Notes: generated from the sequence alone by a model not told the origin. 64,000 bases of DNA from Casuarina equisetifolia (GCA_028551475.1 CM052358.1:4032501-4096500); one strand, 5' to 3'; numbered from the stretch's first letter, positions 34,680-48,520 are shown. Made by a program: numbers and translations.

Positions 34680-36595
34680 TTTACAAACATAAATATTAAT
34701 AAATATACTTAATTTCAAATTTGAGATCAAAAAATTTCAGATAAGATCTGTTTTTAATTAAACTAAATATTTATTGACAATTATATAAATTTAGTGGTTT
34801 CACAAGACTTGTCTTTTAATTTTTTGCAAAATTATTTGAATTTTTCGTAACTTATTTGAACTCCACGTAATTCCAAAGTAAAGTGACGTCAAAACAGTTG
34901 TCAAACGTTACTTCTATCATGGCGACAAAAATAGTGAAAGCAACACCACAATTATTTGTCGTTTGATTAATACGGGATGTCATCAAGTCATGGCTATGAA
35001 CGGAACCGACAGACTTCTCAGAGTCCATATCGACCACAAATGTATGCCTAGAGAGAGAGAGAAGCTTTGTTACTGACACGTGTGACAGAAGAGAGAGGAG
35101 ATATTTTCTTGATTTGGTTTCTCATTATCATTAAGTGAAGTTGGAAGATGGGTTCGCTTCCTTAATGGAGAAGTAATCTTCTGTCTGGTAATATCAAGTT
35201 TAACTTGTTTAAACAAGAAAAATGGTTTCAATTTGTAAGCTTGTATTTACTTATTGTATTAAAGATTGTTCAACATACAAGATATCCATTAAGATCATAA
35301 TTAATTTTAAAATAAATACGATTATTTTGTAAAAGTTCTAAACTTATGCGGAAAAAAAATCATGAAATTAAAATTCAGGAACTACACAAATCAGTTTACT
35401 TTTGATAACTTGAATTCGACAAAATCAACTTGAGAAATGTTTGTTAAAAATAATTTTGGTATATCGGTGACTCAACAGGAACAATCTATCGCTCGGGTGG
35501 GTTTTGTGGCTTATCTCACGCCAGTCTTGTCCAACATCTGAAGTACAATAAAGTGGGTAGCAAGATGGTTTGTGCTATGCCCAAGGCTATTCCATCCCAG
35601 TTTGGGATTGGTGTAGGTGAAGAATATCCTATCTACGGATCCCGAGTTAACACTACAAAGAGGTATTACGAATTTTTTGATAAAGGTAACTACTTTCCCT
35701 CACGGATTGTCTTAAATTAGGCGAAAGTGGTAGAGATAATGAGTTTATCTCTTCAACTTTCCGGGTAAGCTTGATATTTAAACTTACATCTTTTTCAATA
35801 TTACCCGATTTTTCTTGACATACAAGGGACCTTTTTGAAAGAAGAGTTTGTTCTAGTTCGTACACACATTATTTATATCCTCCACTACACGAAGGAACCA
35901 TTTTATATTGTTATCTTCGACCTCCTGGCTTAGCTCGGTGGAGTTCGTAGTTCAAATGCTAAAGAACATCTAAATGCAATACTCCTAGCTTTGGTGCTTC
36001 TGTCATACCTTTAATCACGTAAAGCTTATTCATATTTTGGTTAGAATCTTACATAGGTAGATCTAGAGAGATTTGCGGAAGAAAACCAGGAGGTGGTAGA
36101 TCTAGACCCACATTTCGAATAACACTAGGCGACTGAAAGGGAAGCAAGGACTTAAATTCAAACAGAAAGTTATAGTTTGCGACGCGTTCCAACTTGAATA
36201 CATCATATGCGTCTCTATGATTTCTATGGCTAGAACTAATATGGAAATTAAGTGTATGATATCAACTAATGCATAACGATAGGCATGGATGCATTCCATG
36301 ATGCAGAGATAGCTAAACATGCATTTTCAAGTCTCTCTGTATCCGAGAAAGTGAAAGCATCTATTGACCAGTGACTTGGCTCTGTACGTGAAGCATCGAA
36401 TGCGGAGAAATTAAAAGGAAGGTGCCAATGAACCATGTAACTCCAGAAATGATGACCAACAAACAGTGAAAAGAACTTAGCAATTAGGGAAACCAGCATA
36501 CCTTAGCATATGTTCTGTAGGGAGGCAGCGCGAGGCTCTTTACACCAACTTCCTTTTGCTTTAATGCCTTCCGGCCTACTCCTCGCCTTTTAAGT
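34680..36595. other. Intergenic, co-duplicated with ~8000-10200
   Basis: Collinear with arm A but without the foldback element (the empty site is near 35625: GAATATCCTATCTACGG). No gene was seen. Confidence 0.6.
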
Positions 36596-36706
36596 ATGCT
36601 TGCCTCACTCTCACAACTCATACAAAGCATTAATAAATTACTTCATATGTGTCTATGTGCGTGGGGGAGAGAGACACACACAGATAACGTGAGGACAGAG
36701 AGAGAG

Positions 36707-36973
36707 ATGCACGGCATGCTGGCCCTTCAGAGTCGAACAGCACCACAGAAGAAGAATACTTTAGACCCGAAACGAGTTAAAGAAAACGAAGACTATCTCC
36801 ACTACCTCAGTGACACGAGGACGATTTCGCCGAAGTTGCATGAAAATTTATGGATTTGCATGTCGGTTTTGTTAAATTCTCCGAAGGTGCAAATCCATTA
36901 TTCAATTACAAGCTCTATCCTATGTGCGATATTGCTCTACTTCGTGCCCCACAATTTTAAGTGCTTTAAGTAG
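36707..36973 (+). CDS. Candidate 88-aa orphan protein
   Basis: The ORF begins MHGMLALQSRTAPQKKNTLD and contains VKENEDYLHYLSDTRTISPK and LHENLWICM, followed by a hydrophobic C-terminal third (SILCAILLYFVPHNFK). The frame is also open upstream to 36596. A GA-rich leader (36665-36706) precedes it. A gap-free but start-less version lies in arm A at 10324-10527; about 48 codons align, but many of the differences change the amino acid. I do not recognise the family. It may be a small gene, a first exon (a GTAGCG donor-like site follows the stop), or chance. Confidence 0.35.
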   Translation: MHGMLALQSRTAPQKKNTLDPKRVKENEDYLHYLSDTRTISPKLHENLWICMSVLLNSPKVQIHYSITSSILCAILLYFVPHNFKCFK

Positions 36974-39900
36974 GTAGCGACCAAACTTTTGCGGGCGTGG
37001 GGTGTGTAGGATTCCAATAAACCATGCCTGGAATTGCAGCAAGCTTCCTGACCTAATTTTATTTCCGTCCGATGTTGGTATTGCGGATTAAATTGATCTT
37101 TGCTTTCATAATGCTCGGCCATTAGATTGTTTAGAAGATGGTGCAATACAAGAGGGTTAGTAGGGATACCCTATGATGGGACCATACACAATATTACATA
37201 AAAAAAAAAAAAAACGGTCTCCTTAGGCTTTCAAGAATGATAAGTGAATAAATTTTTAACTGCTTTGGGAAACCTTTTTACACACTAAAATATCTCTTAT
37301 AACCCTTTGATGGCTTCAAGATTGCATATTCAAAACCGACACTAAAAATAAAACTTCTACTGTTCATTTTATTCCAAATAGTATAAGCGAATGTTGCATA
37401 TACGGATTTCGTACCAATTGATCCAAAGTCCTTGGAGGATGAGAGCTTTTGACGTTGATTTGATTAAGAACCTTTTATTCATAGCTATCGTCCATATAAG
37501 CTTGTCTTTTCTCATGTCATTAGGCTTTGGTATAAAGTTAATGCTACTTGTAAGTATTGGTCATTAGCATCTCATGTTAGTTGACAAGTTTCACTCTTGA
37601 TTTTTTTATTGTCACTATAACATTGGTACCTCTTGAGATTCCAAAAGCAATAATGGTTTGTTTTTCTAATGTTTCTACTAATAGGTTCTTCAGGTAGTCT
37701 ATAATCATCCAAAAGAGATTGATTTTTTTATTTCTCATCATTCAGTTTATTTGGTTTGTAACAAAGACTTAGTTTTAAGAATCTTTTTTCATGTCCAAGT
37801 GTATTCCTTAACTATGTAGACCAAAAGCATTTGTTTTTGATAAGATAAGATAAGAGTTCACCCATAATGCCTATTTAGACTTAAAAGTCAATAAATTCCA
37901 TGCGTTTTATTTGTTGCAAGTTGAGAAAAAGATCCTAGAGAATATCTTTTTATCCCAATAATCATGAAGGCCACTAAGACAAAAAGAGAAATTGATTTTT
38001 CCCTATTTTGCTCTTCTTGATCCTCGACAAATCAACAAAACCTGAATCATTTTTAGTGTTTAAGGATAACCACTTGTGAAGTATCCAACCTAGCGTGACA
38101 GTTGGAAGTATTTTTCTTAAGATGACTTGTGATAATAGAAAATAATCTCATTTTTACAAGGTGAAAAAAGGAACCCTCGATTTCGTGGGAACTATAATAG
38201 TTTCCTTTAGGTCAATGTAAGATTATGCTTAACAATACCTCATCCAACCCTTTCACTCTTCAATTTACATTGCCAAAAGTTGGTAAAAGAAAAAAGGATT
38301 AAATGAACAATCTTAGAAACTCTATGATTCAGAGTAGGAACACTTGATTGGTTAGTCTAGTTTTTCCTTCTGCTGTAAGAACACTAAAACCAAGTCATTT
38401 GTTTGTCTCTCAAAGGAAGATATGCAACTGAAAAGAGCTTCCGTAATTGTACGCACAAAATTTGCACGTCTGTTTTAACTTGAGTTAACTTGTTTGTGGC
38501 TCACTTAACTTTGTGACAAGATGCCTTTCCTCATCGTCAGAAAGAAAAGCGATCGAGATTGGAAGGCCCTATGCTTGCGTTGCTTGTAAATGGTATGTTA
38601 TTAAGTATGGTCATTACTGTGCATGCCTGTACCTTCCTCTAACTTAATCCGTCATTAAAACTGGAGTCTTAAATAAAATTGTGGATGGTACCAGAGTTTG
38701 TTCCTAATCTCATATTCTCTTCGTTGTTAGGTTATAAGTAGAATATAACAAAGTACGTACCCTGTATATTTGGTTTGTCAACGGTTCAAACTCCGGAAAT
38801 CATGGTGCTTCATCTTGCATAATCTGCTAAAACCAAAAAGTGAAAAATAAAAAAATAAAGGACGAAATTTTCTGTGTATTGGTAAAGAGCAAACCGGATC
38901 ATATTCTTAGATCCAAAGAGATTCAAAGATATGTGCCTATGTCTAATGTGCGACTTTGTAAGAAAATGAAGTACCTTCCGAATTTGATTACAGTACGAAG
39001 ATTTGGTCCTTTCCTCTAGCTTTTTCACGCCCACTACCGGCAATCCATGATGTAGGATGGCAAGCTCGAGATTTCTCTTAATTTATGCCGTTAACCAAAC
39101 ATTTAACTTTGAAGACTGAAAGTCATTCTTTATTGGTTAAAGGATTCGAAGGCGAATATATATTAAGAGACACCGACTCCATGATGTCTTCTTTTGATGA
39201 AATTCAACAAAAACTAAAGTAACGCCCACAAACTTGCTAAGTCGACAAGAAGCCTTGGCTTAGTTAGAGCCAAGTCTGTGCCCATACTTGTGCCTTCACC
39301 ATTGGGCTGCCCACGCTTACTTTCGTTTTTCAGCATATTTATGTTACATGTGACAATCATTGTGCTTAGAGACAATGCTAGCTACATTTTATTTAAATAC
39401 CATCACTAATTTAAGTCCTCATAAATCTAAGTCCTCTATGATTCAGGATGGTAACCGCCATTGCACAACACAGCCAACGTCTTGGGTGACCCACTCTATA
39501 GCAACTATCATTCTAGCCTAAGAATGTGAGATTAGTTTTGATAGTATTTGTTATATGTTTCAACCATTGAAACAAAAGATTCAAATCTAAAAACTAATCA
39601 AAGTACATTTTACTTTAATACTATTACTAACTTGGACCATATAAGCCTAAGCCTACCACGAAGACTGTAACAATGTACCAACGGAATAACTCTTAAATGT
39701 TTGTATTGGATGACATTCACATCATTTGTGTTTCTCTTTGTATTGTGGCGGCACGAAGCAAGCGAAAGTGGAGGGCCCGTGATCGCAGCCAATAATTCAC
39801 AAGACATTTCGAAGTGGGAGGATAACATAACTTATTTGACGCAAACTTTTTGCCCCTTTCTCTGATTGTGAGTCGTTGTAAAAGAGAAAGCAGCAAATAT

Positions 39901-40000
39901 CTTATTTCAAGTGGGATGGTCTGGAAACAACTGAAGATGAACTTAAAACACGAGGAAGGAAAAAACTAGGGGTCTTCAACTTTACAGACGCGGTTAGGAA
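36974..40000. other. Intergenic, co-duplicated with ~10590-15050
   Basis: Collinear with arm A except for the two A-specific blocks (11065-11970 and 13094-13695). A poly-A run lies at about 37200-37214. No gene was seen. Confidence 0.6.
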
Positions 40001-40511
40001 AAGCTAAGATCCATATTAAGAAACTCCAAATAGGACAGTTAAGGATGCCAAACATGATGATGGGAATCACTTTCTTGTGGAAGCCACGGGCTCATAGTGC
40101 CGTGTCATATTTGAATAGAGAAGATCATGAAAAAGCTAAGATCCATATTAAGAAACTCCAAATTAGACAATTAAAAATGCCTAACACAATAATAGAAATC
40201 ACTTTCATGTGGAAGCCACGGGCTCATAGTGCCGTGTCATATTTGATTAAGAAGATCAAGAAAAAGCAATCCATATTAAGAAACTCCAAGTCGGACAATT
40301 AAAGCCAAACACAATAATGGAACTCACTTTCATGTGGAAGCCATGGGCTCATAGTGCCGTGTCATCTTTGATTAAGAGGATCAAGAAAAAGCAATACATA
40401 TTAAGAAACTCCAAATTGGACAATTAAAAATGCCAGACACAATGATGGAATTCACTTTCATGTGAAAGCCACGGGCTCATAGTGCCGTGTCATATTTGAA
40501 TAAGGAGAACA
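40001..40511. repeat. Four-unit tandem array, ~125-132 bp per unit
   Basis: Units start at 40001, 40133, 40264 and 40389, each with CATATTAAGAAACTCCAA and, ~60 bp later, GAAGCCA(C/T)GGGCTCATAGTG (AAAGCC in the last unit) and CCGTGTCAT. Arm A has one unit (about 15055-15185), so the array expanded in B after the duplication. Units 3 and 4 share a deletion (AAGCAAT for AAGCTAAGAT), showing the order of copying. Confidence 0.92.
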
Positions 40512-40624
40512 AAGGCACTTTAGTGTGGAATCCACGTTACGCTTTGTACCTACCTTGAATCATTAGCTTTGCAAATGGGAGAAAAGATGGGTCCCAGGGT
40601 GGCCTGGGGCACTATCATGCCATC

Positions 40625-43600
40625 ACCAACTCGGAATATATGTTTTTCACTCAACTGACATTCCCAGGACTTGGCTGAAGTAGGGCAACATGGATTTTCT
40701 ATTGTTGTTTGCTTTTTATCGATCTTTCAAGGGTATCTAAATTGGTAAGAGACCTTGCCCTGAACAATGAAGAAGATCTAATTAAGTCGAATAGTTTTTT
40801 TTCCCCCAAGTTTATTGCTTTCTCCGTGGTCAGCATCATCGGCAATAGATATTAAATATCCAATTATGCCGAAGAACAATTATTTATCTTCGTCTAGCCT
40901 CCTTTCGGTTTTGAGCGATGATATTTGACAGTGAAAGCCCTATAGAAATAGATGTATAATGGGATGCAAGGCACGGCCATCTATAAAAGAGTAGTGTCAT
41001 AGAATTGTTGTCATGTTGTGTTTTTAATTTTTTTTAGTTTCTTGAGTGATTGCTGTAATAACATGATATTGAACTTTAACTGTGAAAATTTTAACTATTG
41101 AAAATTTCAACTATATTGTTTTTCCAAACATCGTGTTCAGTGATGTGGTTGTCTCAGTTAGGTGTAGGCATCATGCTTCATATACTGGTTAGGTCACTCA
41201 TTGCCAATCAATTTTGGGTTGGATTCTCACATAATATTAGAGCATTGTCGTTGCCCTTGCGCTCTCTCCTTTATTGGCCTTAGTCTTGAGCTTTTGTCCA
41301 TCCATATTACAATGCTTGTGTCAACCTTCACATGAAGAAGAGAGTTAAATATATAGTTATCTTACATCGGTTGGTCAAATGTAGACTCTACGCTTCATAT
41401 ACTGGTTGGGTCCCCATTTTTGATTTGTTTTGGGCTAGATTTATTTGGAAATCTGAAACCTAGTTGGAAATCTAGGGATTCAAGTGATATTCCCAATGCT
41501 CAATTTTGATAGCCGGCCGAAACAATCTTTTATTAACATGTAAGATTTTTGATAATTGGCAGATTAACTAGTCTTTCTGAACCAAGATGGGGAGTCTTTC
41601 AATCAAACTCAACAGGGATAAGTTTTGATTAAAATGGCTCATCGAGGGATTGTATTTGTACTTGTGAATAAGAAACTTAAGAGCCAGCTGAAAAAATGTG
41701 AAAGGTTCATTGTTTCAAATTTTTTGTCCAAATATTTTTGTTTTGATTGCTTCTTTCCGAATATGAAAGATCCACCTTTCCTTAGCAAAGAATCCACGGC
41801 ATCCTTAGGCAAACCTTTTACCCACAGATTCAAGACAGTGAGCCAAATGTTGATTTTGATACCGTGTGATTTCTAATTCGAAAGACCTAAGACAAATAAG
41901 CTCCTCAATGGTGGTTTTGACTTCTCCAAGAACCAATCACAGGTTTGCTATGGAAGAGTGGTCGCTCGAGGTCAAATTGGATCACAAAATCCTCACTTTT
42001 GATATGAAGTTTCTCTCCACAGTCGACTTCCTGTTGTCAGCCAATTGATCTTCATCGATTTCTCTCGACAGCTTTTGACAAATTTTTGTTAGCATTTATC
42101 TCTATATTGAATTTAGTTGGTTCTTCGAAATTAGACATCAACACGAATTACCTTATCGATTCTCTGAATGACTACAGAAACAAAACAAATCCTAGCACAG
42201 GATGCCATCTCTTTAAGGGCAAACGGAAGCAGACCCATTGATTTGCGCCTATGCGAAAAAGAGGGTTGGAATTAAGGAGTATGGTGATCTTTTGCACGGT
42301 TGAGGAGAGCTTCCTCAGCCGAAAATCTAAAATTTAATGGCTTAACGTGGGTTGCCATTATCTCGATTATTCTTTGAATTGGTCCAAACTTGCCAAGTGA
42401 AATATAAGGTTGTCTCTACCATGGGCCTTGTCCTTTGACAAGTAAATAAAGAGTTCGTTAATTTTTTCACAAACCTCAGTGAAACACTCAGGAGCAAACC
42501 TACCAATATGGATAGTCTATAAAGTGCCTTGATAAAAAAAAGTTACATGTACGCAGGTTCTTGATCTTGCCATAGGGGTCTCGTACAAAGTAATTACAAA
42601 TATTCTTTTGTCCTCATAGTGGAAAATAAGACTGCATGGTCAGATGGATGTAATGCCAATATTTAAGCAAGTACCGAGACTAGTTGGAAAATCAGTGATC
42701 CATGCAGGTAAGTCTTCTTTCAACTTTGGTAAGCTACTTAAGGAGCGCAATTCTTTTGACATAGCTAGTGTTCTTAATTTTTTTTAAATGAAATAGGGAC
42801 AATATCCTTGTTATTTATATTAATAACATAGGTGGATTTAAATTCCAGATCTACTAAAAAGATACATAGGGTAAGGCATAACACCTAACCTTTTATGACA
42901 TAAATCTAATAGATGGGTGTAAAATTTTAAAAAAATAAAAATATAATTGTCTAGCATAAATGCATAGTCAATTTTGAAAAATAAAATATTATATTGTTCT
43001 AAAACTTAACATAAAGCAAAATTAATTGTTCAAAGAGGCCTATAATGTTGAAGGCCTAGTTGATCTTCTATAAAAATTTCCTGCATTAACTTAGTAAATA
43101 GCTGAGAGTTGTAAAAACTTGCAATCATATTTTGAATATCCAAAGTTAGTCAATCTATCAACTAAGAAATAACTAAGATACTTTTCTCCCTACAAAGACT
43201 AGGGAATGGTCATTGCCACTAGATTCTCATATTCCTATCAATTGGAATTTAAGTGTTTCCTTCACTACGTGTAGGGGTTGAACGTAGGGCTACTTTATGT
43301 TTCCATTATTATTTGTTTTCTTTATGAGGGTATTCTAAAAAATCATTGTAAATCTTGTTGAACAAGTCAGTTTAAATGTTAATGAGTCAATGATTTAATA
43401 ATTAGTTACTGGTCACCCAAACTTAGAGTCCCATGTTCCTAAACCCTCTTTTACCTTAAAACAAGGGGTCATTTCAAGTATCATTAAATAGTCTAAAAGG
43501 GTATGATTTCTCAGGTTGTGCTTTATAACTGACCTCTTTCTTTTTGGCAAAGGAGAGATCTCAGTGGGCTTTGCGATGATTTGACGACGGTCACTCATTT

Positions 43601-44420
43601 GATTCCTCTTTCCGTATTCGTCAGATCTGCAACCAGCGAGGTCATAGTGCTACGGTTCAACCTCCCTTACTAGAAAGTGGTTTAAGTTATTCAAGGGAGT
43701 GAATGATTAACAACCTATGCTGCAAGAAAAGACCGTTTTGGAGGTACACGAGGATACCGGTCGGGAAGATGGATTGTGGTTCGAGCAAAAAGTTGTACGC
43801 GTAATACACTCTCATATCATATTTGCTACGTTTCTTGGTGTTCCTTGTTCAATTTTTCAAAAAGGGTTACTAAGAAAGTTGAGTAGACTTAAATCTTTCT
43901 TTGGTTGGGCTCGAACATCAAAACTCTAGGGTATAGAAATGGCCTACAAGAGAGTTTGCTCTTCAGGGTCTGGGGAAACTTGAATCGAGCAGCAGTCATC
44001 AAACATGTTGGTCATATTTGTACAGGCAAAGATTAGCTAATTTAGACTAACTGGATTAGATCCTACGTAATCAAAGATAGAACCTTTTGGTGTATTGATC
44101 CTATAATGTATTATCCTTGGACTTGGAGAAAAATTTAAAACTCATTCCCCTAATCCGTGACAAATTTATTTTCATGGAATTTCCTTACACAGGCCCTAGT
44201 ACAGCCATATGTTCAAGACTTTCTGTGGGAATTGTTCTACTAAATTGGCGTGGGAAGCTATATACTCCCATGGCCCTGCAGTTGTCTTGTAGTGTCTCAG
44301 ATGGCATATGAACGCTATCCCTCACCATTCCTTCATCCTTTGGTTGGCTTCCTCCCAAGAGCGTTTTCAATAAGCACGAGCTTAATCTGCTCCTTATATT
44401 GAAGAGGTCATCGTCTGTTA
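40625..44420. other. ~3.8-kb segment present in arm B only
   Basis: Arm A passes from CCATCATCTAACAGG straight to TTCAGTAATAATGCTCTC (15289-15320); the matching points in B are about 40622 and 44430. The segment holds several short ORFs on both strands (41625-41876 +, 41639-41833 -, 43717-43929 +, 44117-44311 +), none of which I recognise. It looks like decayed mobile-element DNA, but I found no LTRs, terminal repeats or target duplication. Confidence 0.5.
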
Positions 44421-47400
44421 GATGGCTAACGGGTTTAGTAATAATCTCTATATTATGTGGTTTTTAGGTTCATGTTCATATTTGTTTGTGGAATTTGGTG
44501 AGAGAAGAATGTTTGTACATTTTTTTATATGAATATATGGGTTTATTTGTACCAATAAGAAAATAAAAGCTTAAGGACATATTTTATCTTTACAAGCTGA
44601 TCTAAGTATAAGAAAAAAACCAAGGTAAGAAGCCTCCAAATATGACACAACAAAATAAAATATTCAGTACCTTATAGGATAAATTTGTTAGTGAAGCTGA
44701 AATTATGTATTTGATGAAGGAAGAATTAATTTGTCACTTAGGCCGCCTATATCTCGAGAAAATAGTTGGTGTATCTAGTAATGGGGTCTCCCTTTTGATA
44801 CTTTTAGCTGGTAGGCTTTGGTCTGCGTGGTTCAAGATTTCTTGTAGGGTTGCCATTCTTGCCCAGGGCTTGCCCCAGTGTTCCCATATATCTTTAAGGT
44901 TTTGATTCTATCATTTCTTTAAGGTCTTCGACTTCAATTATTATGAGTTGATGGTGGATTTCAAAGGTGCATTATATCCTCTATTGTACAAGTTCAACCT
45001 TAGTGCTTCTATCTATCTATTAATTAATTAATTAGTTAATTAAGCTATTAATTTATTCATTTACATGCAGAAGCTGTTATGCTCCAATAGTCACAGCATA
45101 CTCTGCATAAGGAATCCAAGGCACACCGATATAGATTAAAAAAAAAAAAAATCGTTCAACGTCATCATCCCAGTAAAATATATGGCAAGTGCTAGCTTCG
45201 ATCAATTTCGCGTTTAACGACAAATAACAAGAGTTTAGTAAGTTCAAACTTGTCTTCCATTTCTTCAACTAAGTGCTTCATGCCCTCAAAGTCCACAATT
45301 CCTGCCCCCTCTATCTTCCTATCTTCCTGAGGATAACACTACAATTATTGTAGTTTCCATTTCATGTAACTAAGTTACTTTTCGCACAGACTATTGTTTT
45401 TTACAAGTACCAATCCTTTAGATTTCACATTCTGAGTCTCTGGAATTCGTGATTCAAGCCAATGATCTTCATTTCATGAGACGTGATCTTTCATCACTTC
45501 TTTTAGTACAAGTACATTGATACCATTACGCCGTTGAAAAAGAAATCGTCTTCCTTTTTTCTGTCGGCCATGAGACATCCTTATATTATGTATTTCATAG
45601 ACGGATGGTGCGAACTTACCCACTTTGATCAATCAAGATGGTGTTCGAATCCAAGTGTTTTCTTTTTAAACTTAACTAGCGCACTTCAACTTAACAATAG
45701 AAAGAGCCAGCCATGTGCTTTGGCCATGCAAACCAAAAAATCAGTGTGCTTTTATTGTTTTAATTAGGTTACCAATTGTACCAAACTCCTAGTGGAATGG
45801 AGTTGCGGCACCCCATTTATATGTTTGGTGCCGTAGTGGGGCTGTTGGATGATTCTGAAATTGCTACACGTCTCCTTTGTACAATTGGGTGGTTCATTAA
45901 CCCGTCGCCTGTAACTTTAGTGCTGGATGATGAACTAATGATTTTCAGAATATAGATGTTGAATGGAGTGGAGCCAAGCCCATCTTCTAAAGAGAGAGTT
46001 GTGTGGGGAGTGACGGAGAGACCAAGACATTCCAGTTTGTTTCAGGATAATATAATTAGTGATGGCTTGCCACTTGAGACCTTCTATATCTTTAATTATC
46101 TTCAGTGTTTATTTTCAAAGAACGGTCTTGAATTAGCTTCTTTAACCATCGATCTATCATTGATTTTCAATTCCTTTCTTCTATTCCCTAAATTACTTGT
46201 CTTGGTAGAATTGTTGCTGCCACTACATTATTACTATTGTTGGCATTGTTGTTCTTCCCCATTCTTGAGCCGACAATAGCTTGAATTATCTCAAAGTATT
46301 CAATGGTTTTAATAATTAAAGTAAGAAATGGATTCCACTTTCGCACAATTTCATCATTCCATATTGATAAAAATGAGACGGATCCACTTTTGTGTTCTTG
46401 AAGACACGATGGAGTAATTCCTCGCGGTAGGATTGCCCAAACAACCTTATTCCACCAAGCCTTCTAAGATAACCTTCTTCACATTTCGAAACTTGCGGAT
46501 CATACTATTTGATGCTACGAAAGGTAACCTTCGTAAAGTATTTATTTGGGAAAATTTGATCTACTATTAAGAAATTTTCAATTGTAGAACTCTATCATTT
46601 TCCATGAAATGTCATCTTAGAGAGTAGAACATTTTCCTCTAAGCTTCTTTCCAGAAACTTATTTGTGAGTCCTTGTAAAGCCTTGTGAGTAAGCAAAAAA
46701 TGCGTTCATGATAGGGAGAAAAGTACCTTTTTTTCAGCTTGGCTTTTGAAGAAATAAGAATTCTTATTCTCTTTGTAGCACACTTAACGATAACTTGATA
46801 AAGCCCAATGACTAAGTTCCATAGGGCACTTCAATTGCCACTTTAATACACTTGGCTTTTTAGAGCTCTTGGTTTTAACCTTACGTTTTTCATTAATACA
46901 TTGTACTAAGTACTAAAAACTTTGTTTATCCAACGCATAGCTAGCTTGTTAATTGGAGAGACATTTTTACATTCAAGCTTTTTCTGAGGATCATATGTTT
47001 TCCATGTGAGACTTTTATCCTTAACATTTTTCTATAAAATGAGCATATCTTGGGTTTAAGATTAATTAAGGGAAATTAATGCTCACCCATACACTAAGCA
47101 TACTTAAGTGGCTTAAAGTTAAATAAGGGTTAGATTGGACTGGATCAACTTGATCTTTGTTGCCATTTGAAGTCTATTTATCTAACCCAAAAGTTAATTC
47201 ATGAGTTAAAGATATAATTTTTAATATTTAAGCCTTATCCAAGATGAGCAAAATGGTCTTTTTTCAAGTGTTAAAGGAGGCAGCTTGGACTCCAATGGAA
47301 TAATAAAAACAGTGGACCTCACATGTGCTTTACGTATCTGACCTTCTTACTTCCTGTAAAAGGGAGGTTAAATAAGTTTGTATACTCAAGAGTTTGATCT

Positions 47401-48520
47401 CTTTTTAGTTCCTTTTCTTCTCGCCTTTTTGCTAATTGTGAAAAGAGTAAGTTTAAAGATATTGAATTGAGCACCCCCTCTCAATAAGATTCGACTGATT
47501 TCTTCTGAACGAGACCAATTTTTAATGGCCTCTTAGCTTAGATCTTATCCCATCAAGCATAGAAGTTTTTAAGGGAAATGAAGCAGCGATGAGATCGCAA
47601 AATGCCTAACGCTTAAATAGATTTCCCGTCACAAATGTAAATGGTAAAGGAATCATGGTTTACGCCCCAGGGGGAAAGAACAGAAAGAGAAATGAATGGG
47701 AAATCCCTCTTAGTGCTGAGAATAGGAGGAGCCTTGGATTTTTTTGGGCAGAAACCCACCAATGGAATATAAAGAACACCCACACCATAAGCTCACCTTA
47801 GAAACTGCTCCCTTCTTGGCCAGCACCCACTTATGCTGGAGCTACCCCTAAAGGAAATGTTCTTTTTGAAAACATGACTAGGGCGGTTCAAACAGCAAAA
47901 AATATTTTCAAGAAAATATCTACGAGTGATGGTTAAATTCTTACATTGAAGAAACATAATTGAAGCTTGCTACTAAGGCATGCAATGGATGCTTTACAAT
48001 CACCTTCTATATTATATGATACGACAAGTTCATGCTTAATGAGATTCAGTGCTTATGAAAGTACATTCTGGTGAATCGTGATATTTGTAGCCTAGATTTG
48101 TACACTTCACCATTTACTCCCTTGATATTAAACAAAATTTTATTACTTTTTTCTCTATTTTCCCACAACTGCTAATATATTAATGCATTTTACAGGTACT
48201 TGCTTTTTCAACAACTTGTGATTAATTAAAACGCACGAAGTAGTGATACCAACAAAAGCCTCTTAATTGTTTTGATAATGGGACATGGCTACTACTAGAA
48301 CAACCTGCTTTCTAGGATGTTTATTTTTTTGTTCTTTCCTCTTTGTCTCTTGTGAAATTTTTGGGCAGCACTCTTCTCAAAAGATTGAGAGATTGAAAAG
48401 AATAGAAAGAGGATATTCTTTATGGACCACCAAATAAACAGTGGCAGATGTCATGTTACCTTCGTGAAAGTGCTCCGCTCCCACCCTTAGTAGTTGCTGG
48501 CCTCGAGATTCTTATGCTGT
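44421..48520. other. Distal part of duplicated arm B
   Basis: Collinear with 15310-18330 of arm A. Extra segments in B lie at about 45640-46125 and 46905-47365, and the SINE is absent near 46497. A TTAA-rich simple stretch lies near 45018-45050. The ORF at 44705-44905 is open here but broken in A. No recognised gene. Confidence 0.55.

Noticed and set aside
40001..40511. CRISPR-like array
   Set aside because: The units are ~130 bp tandem copies without unique spacers, in a plant genome; this is a minisatellite.
44705..44905. 66-codon ORF in arm B (ICHLGRLYLEKIVG) as a gene
   Set aside because: The arm-A copy (about 15420-15560) has stops and deletions, and no domain is recognised; likely old repeat sequence.
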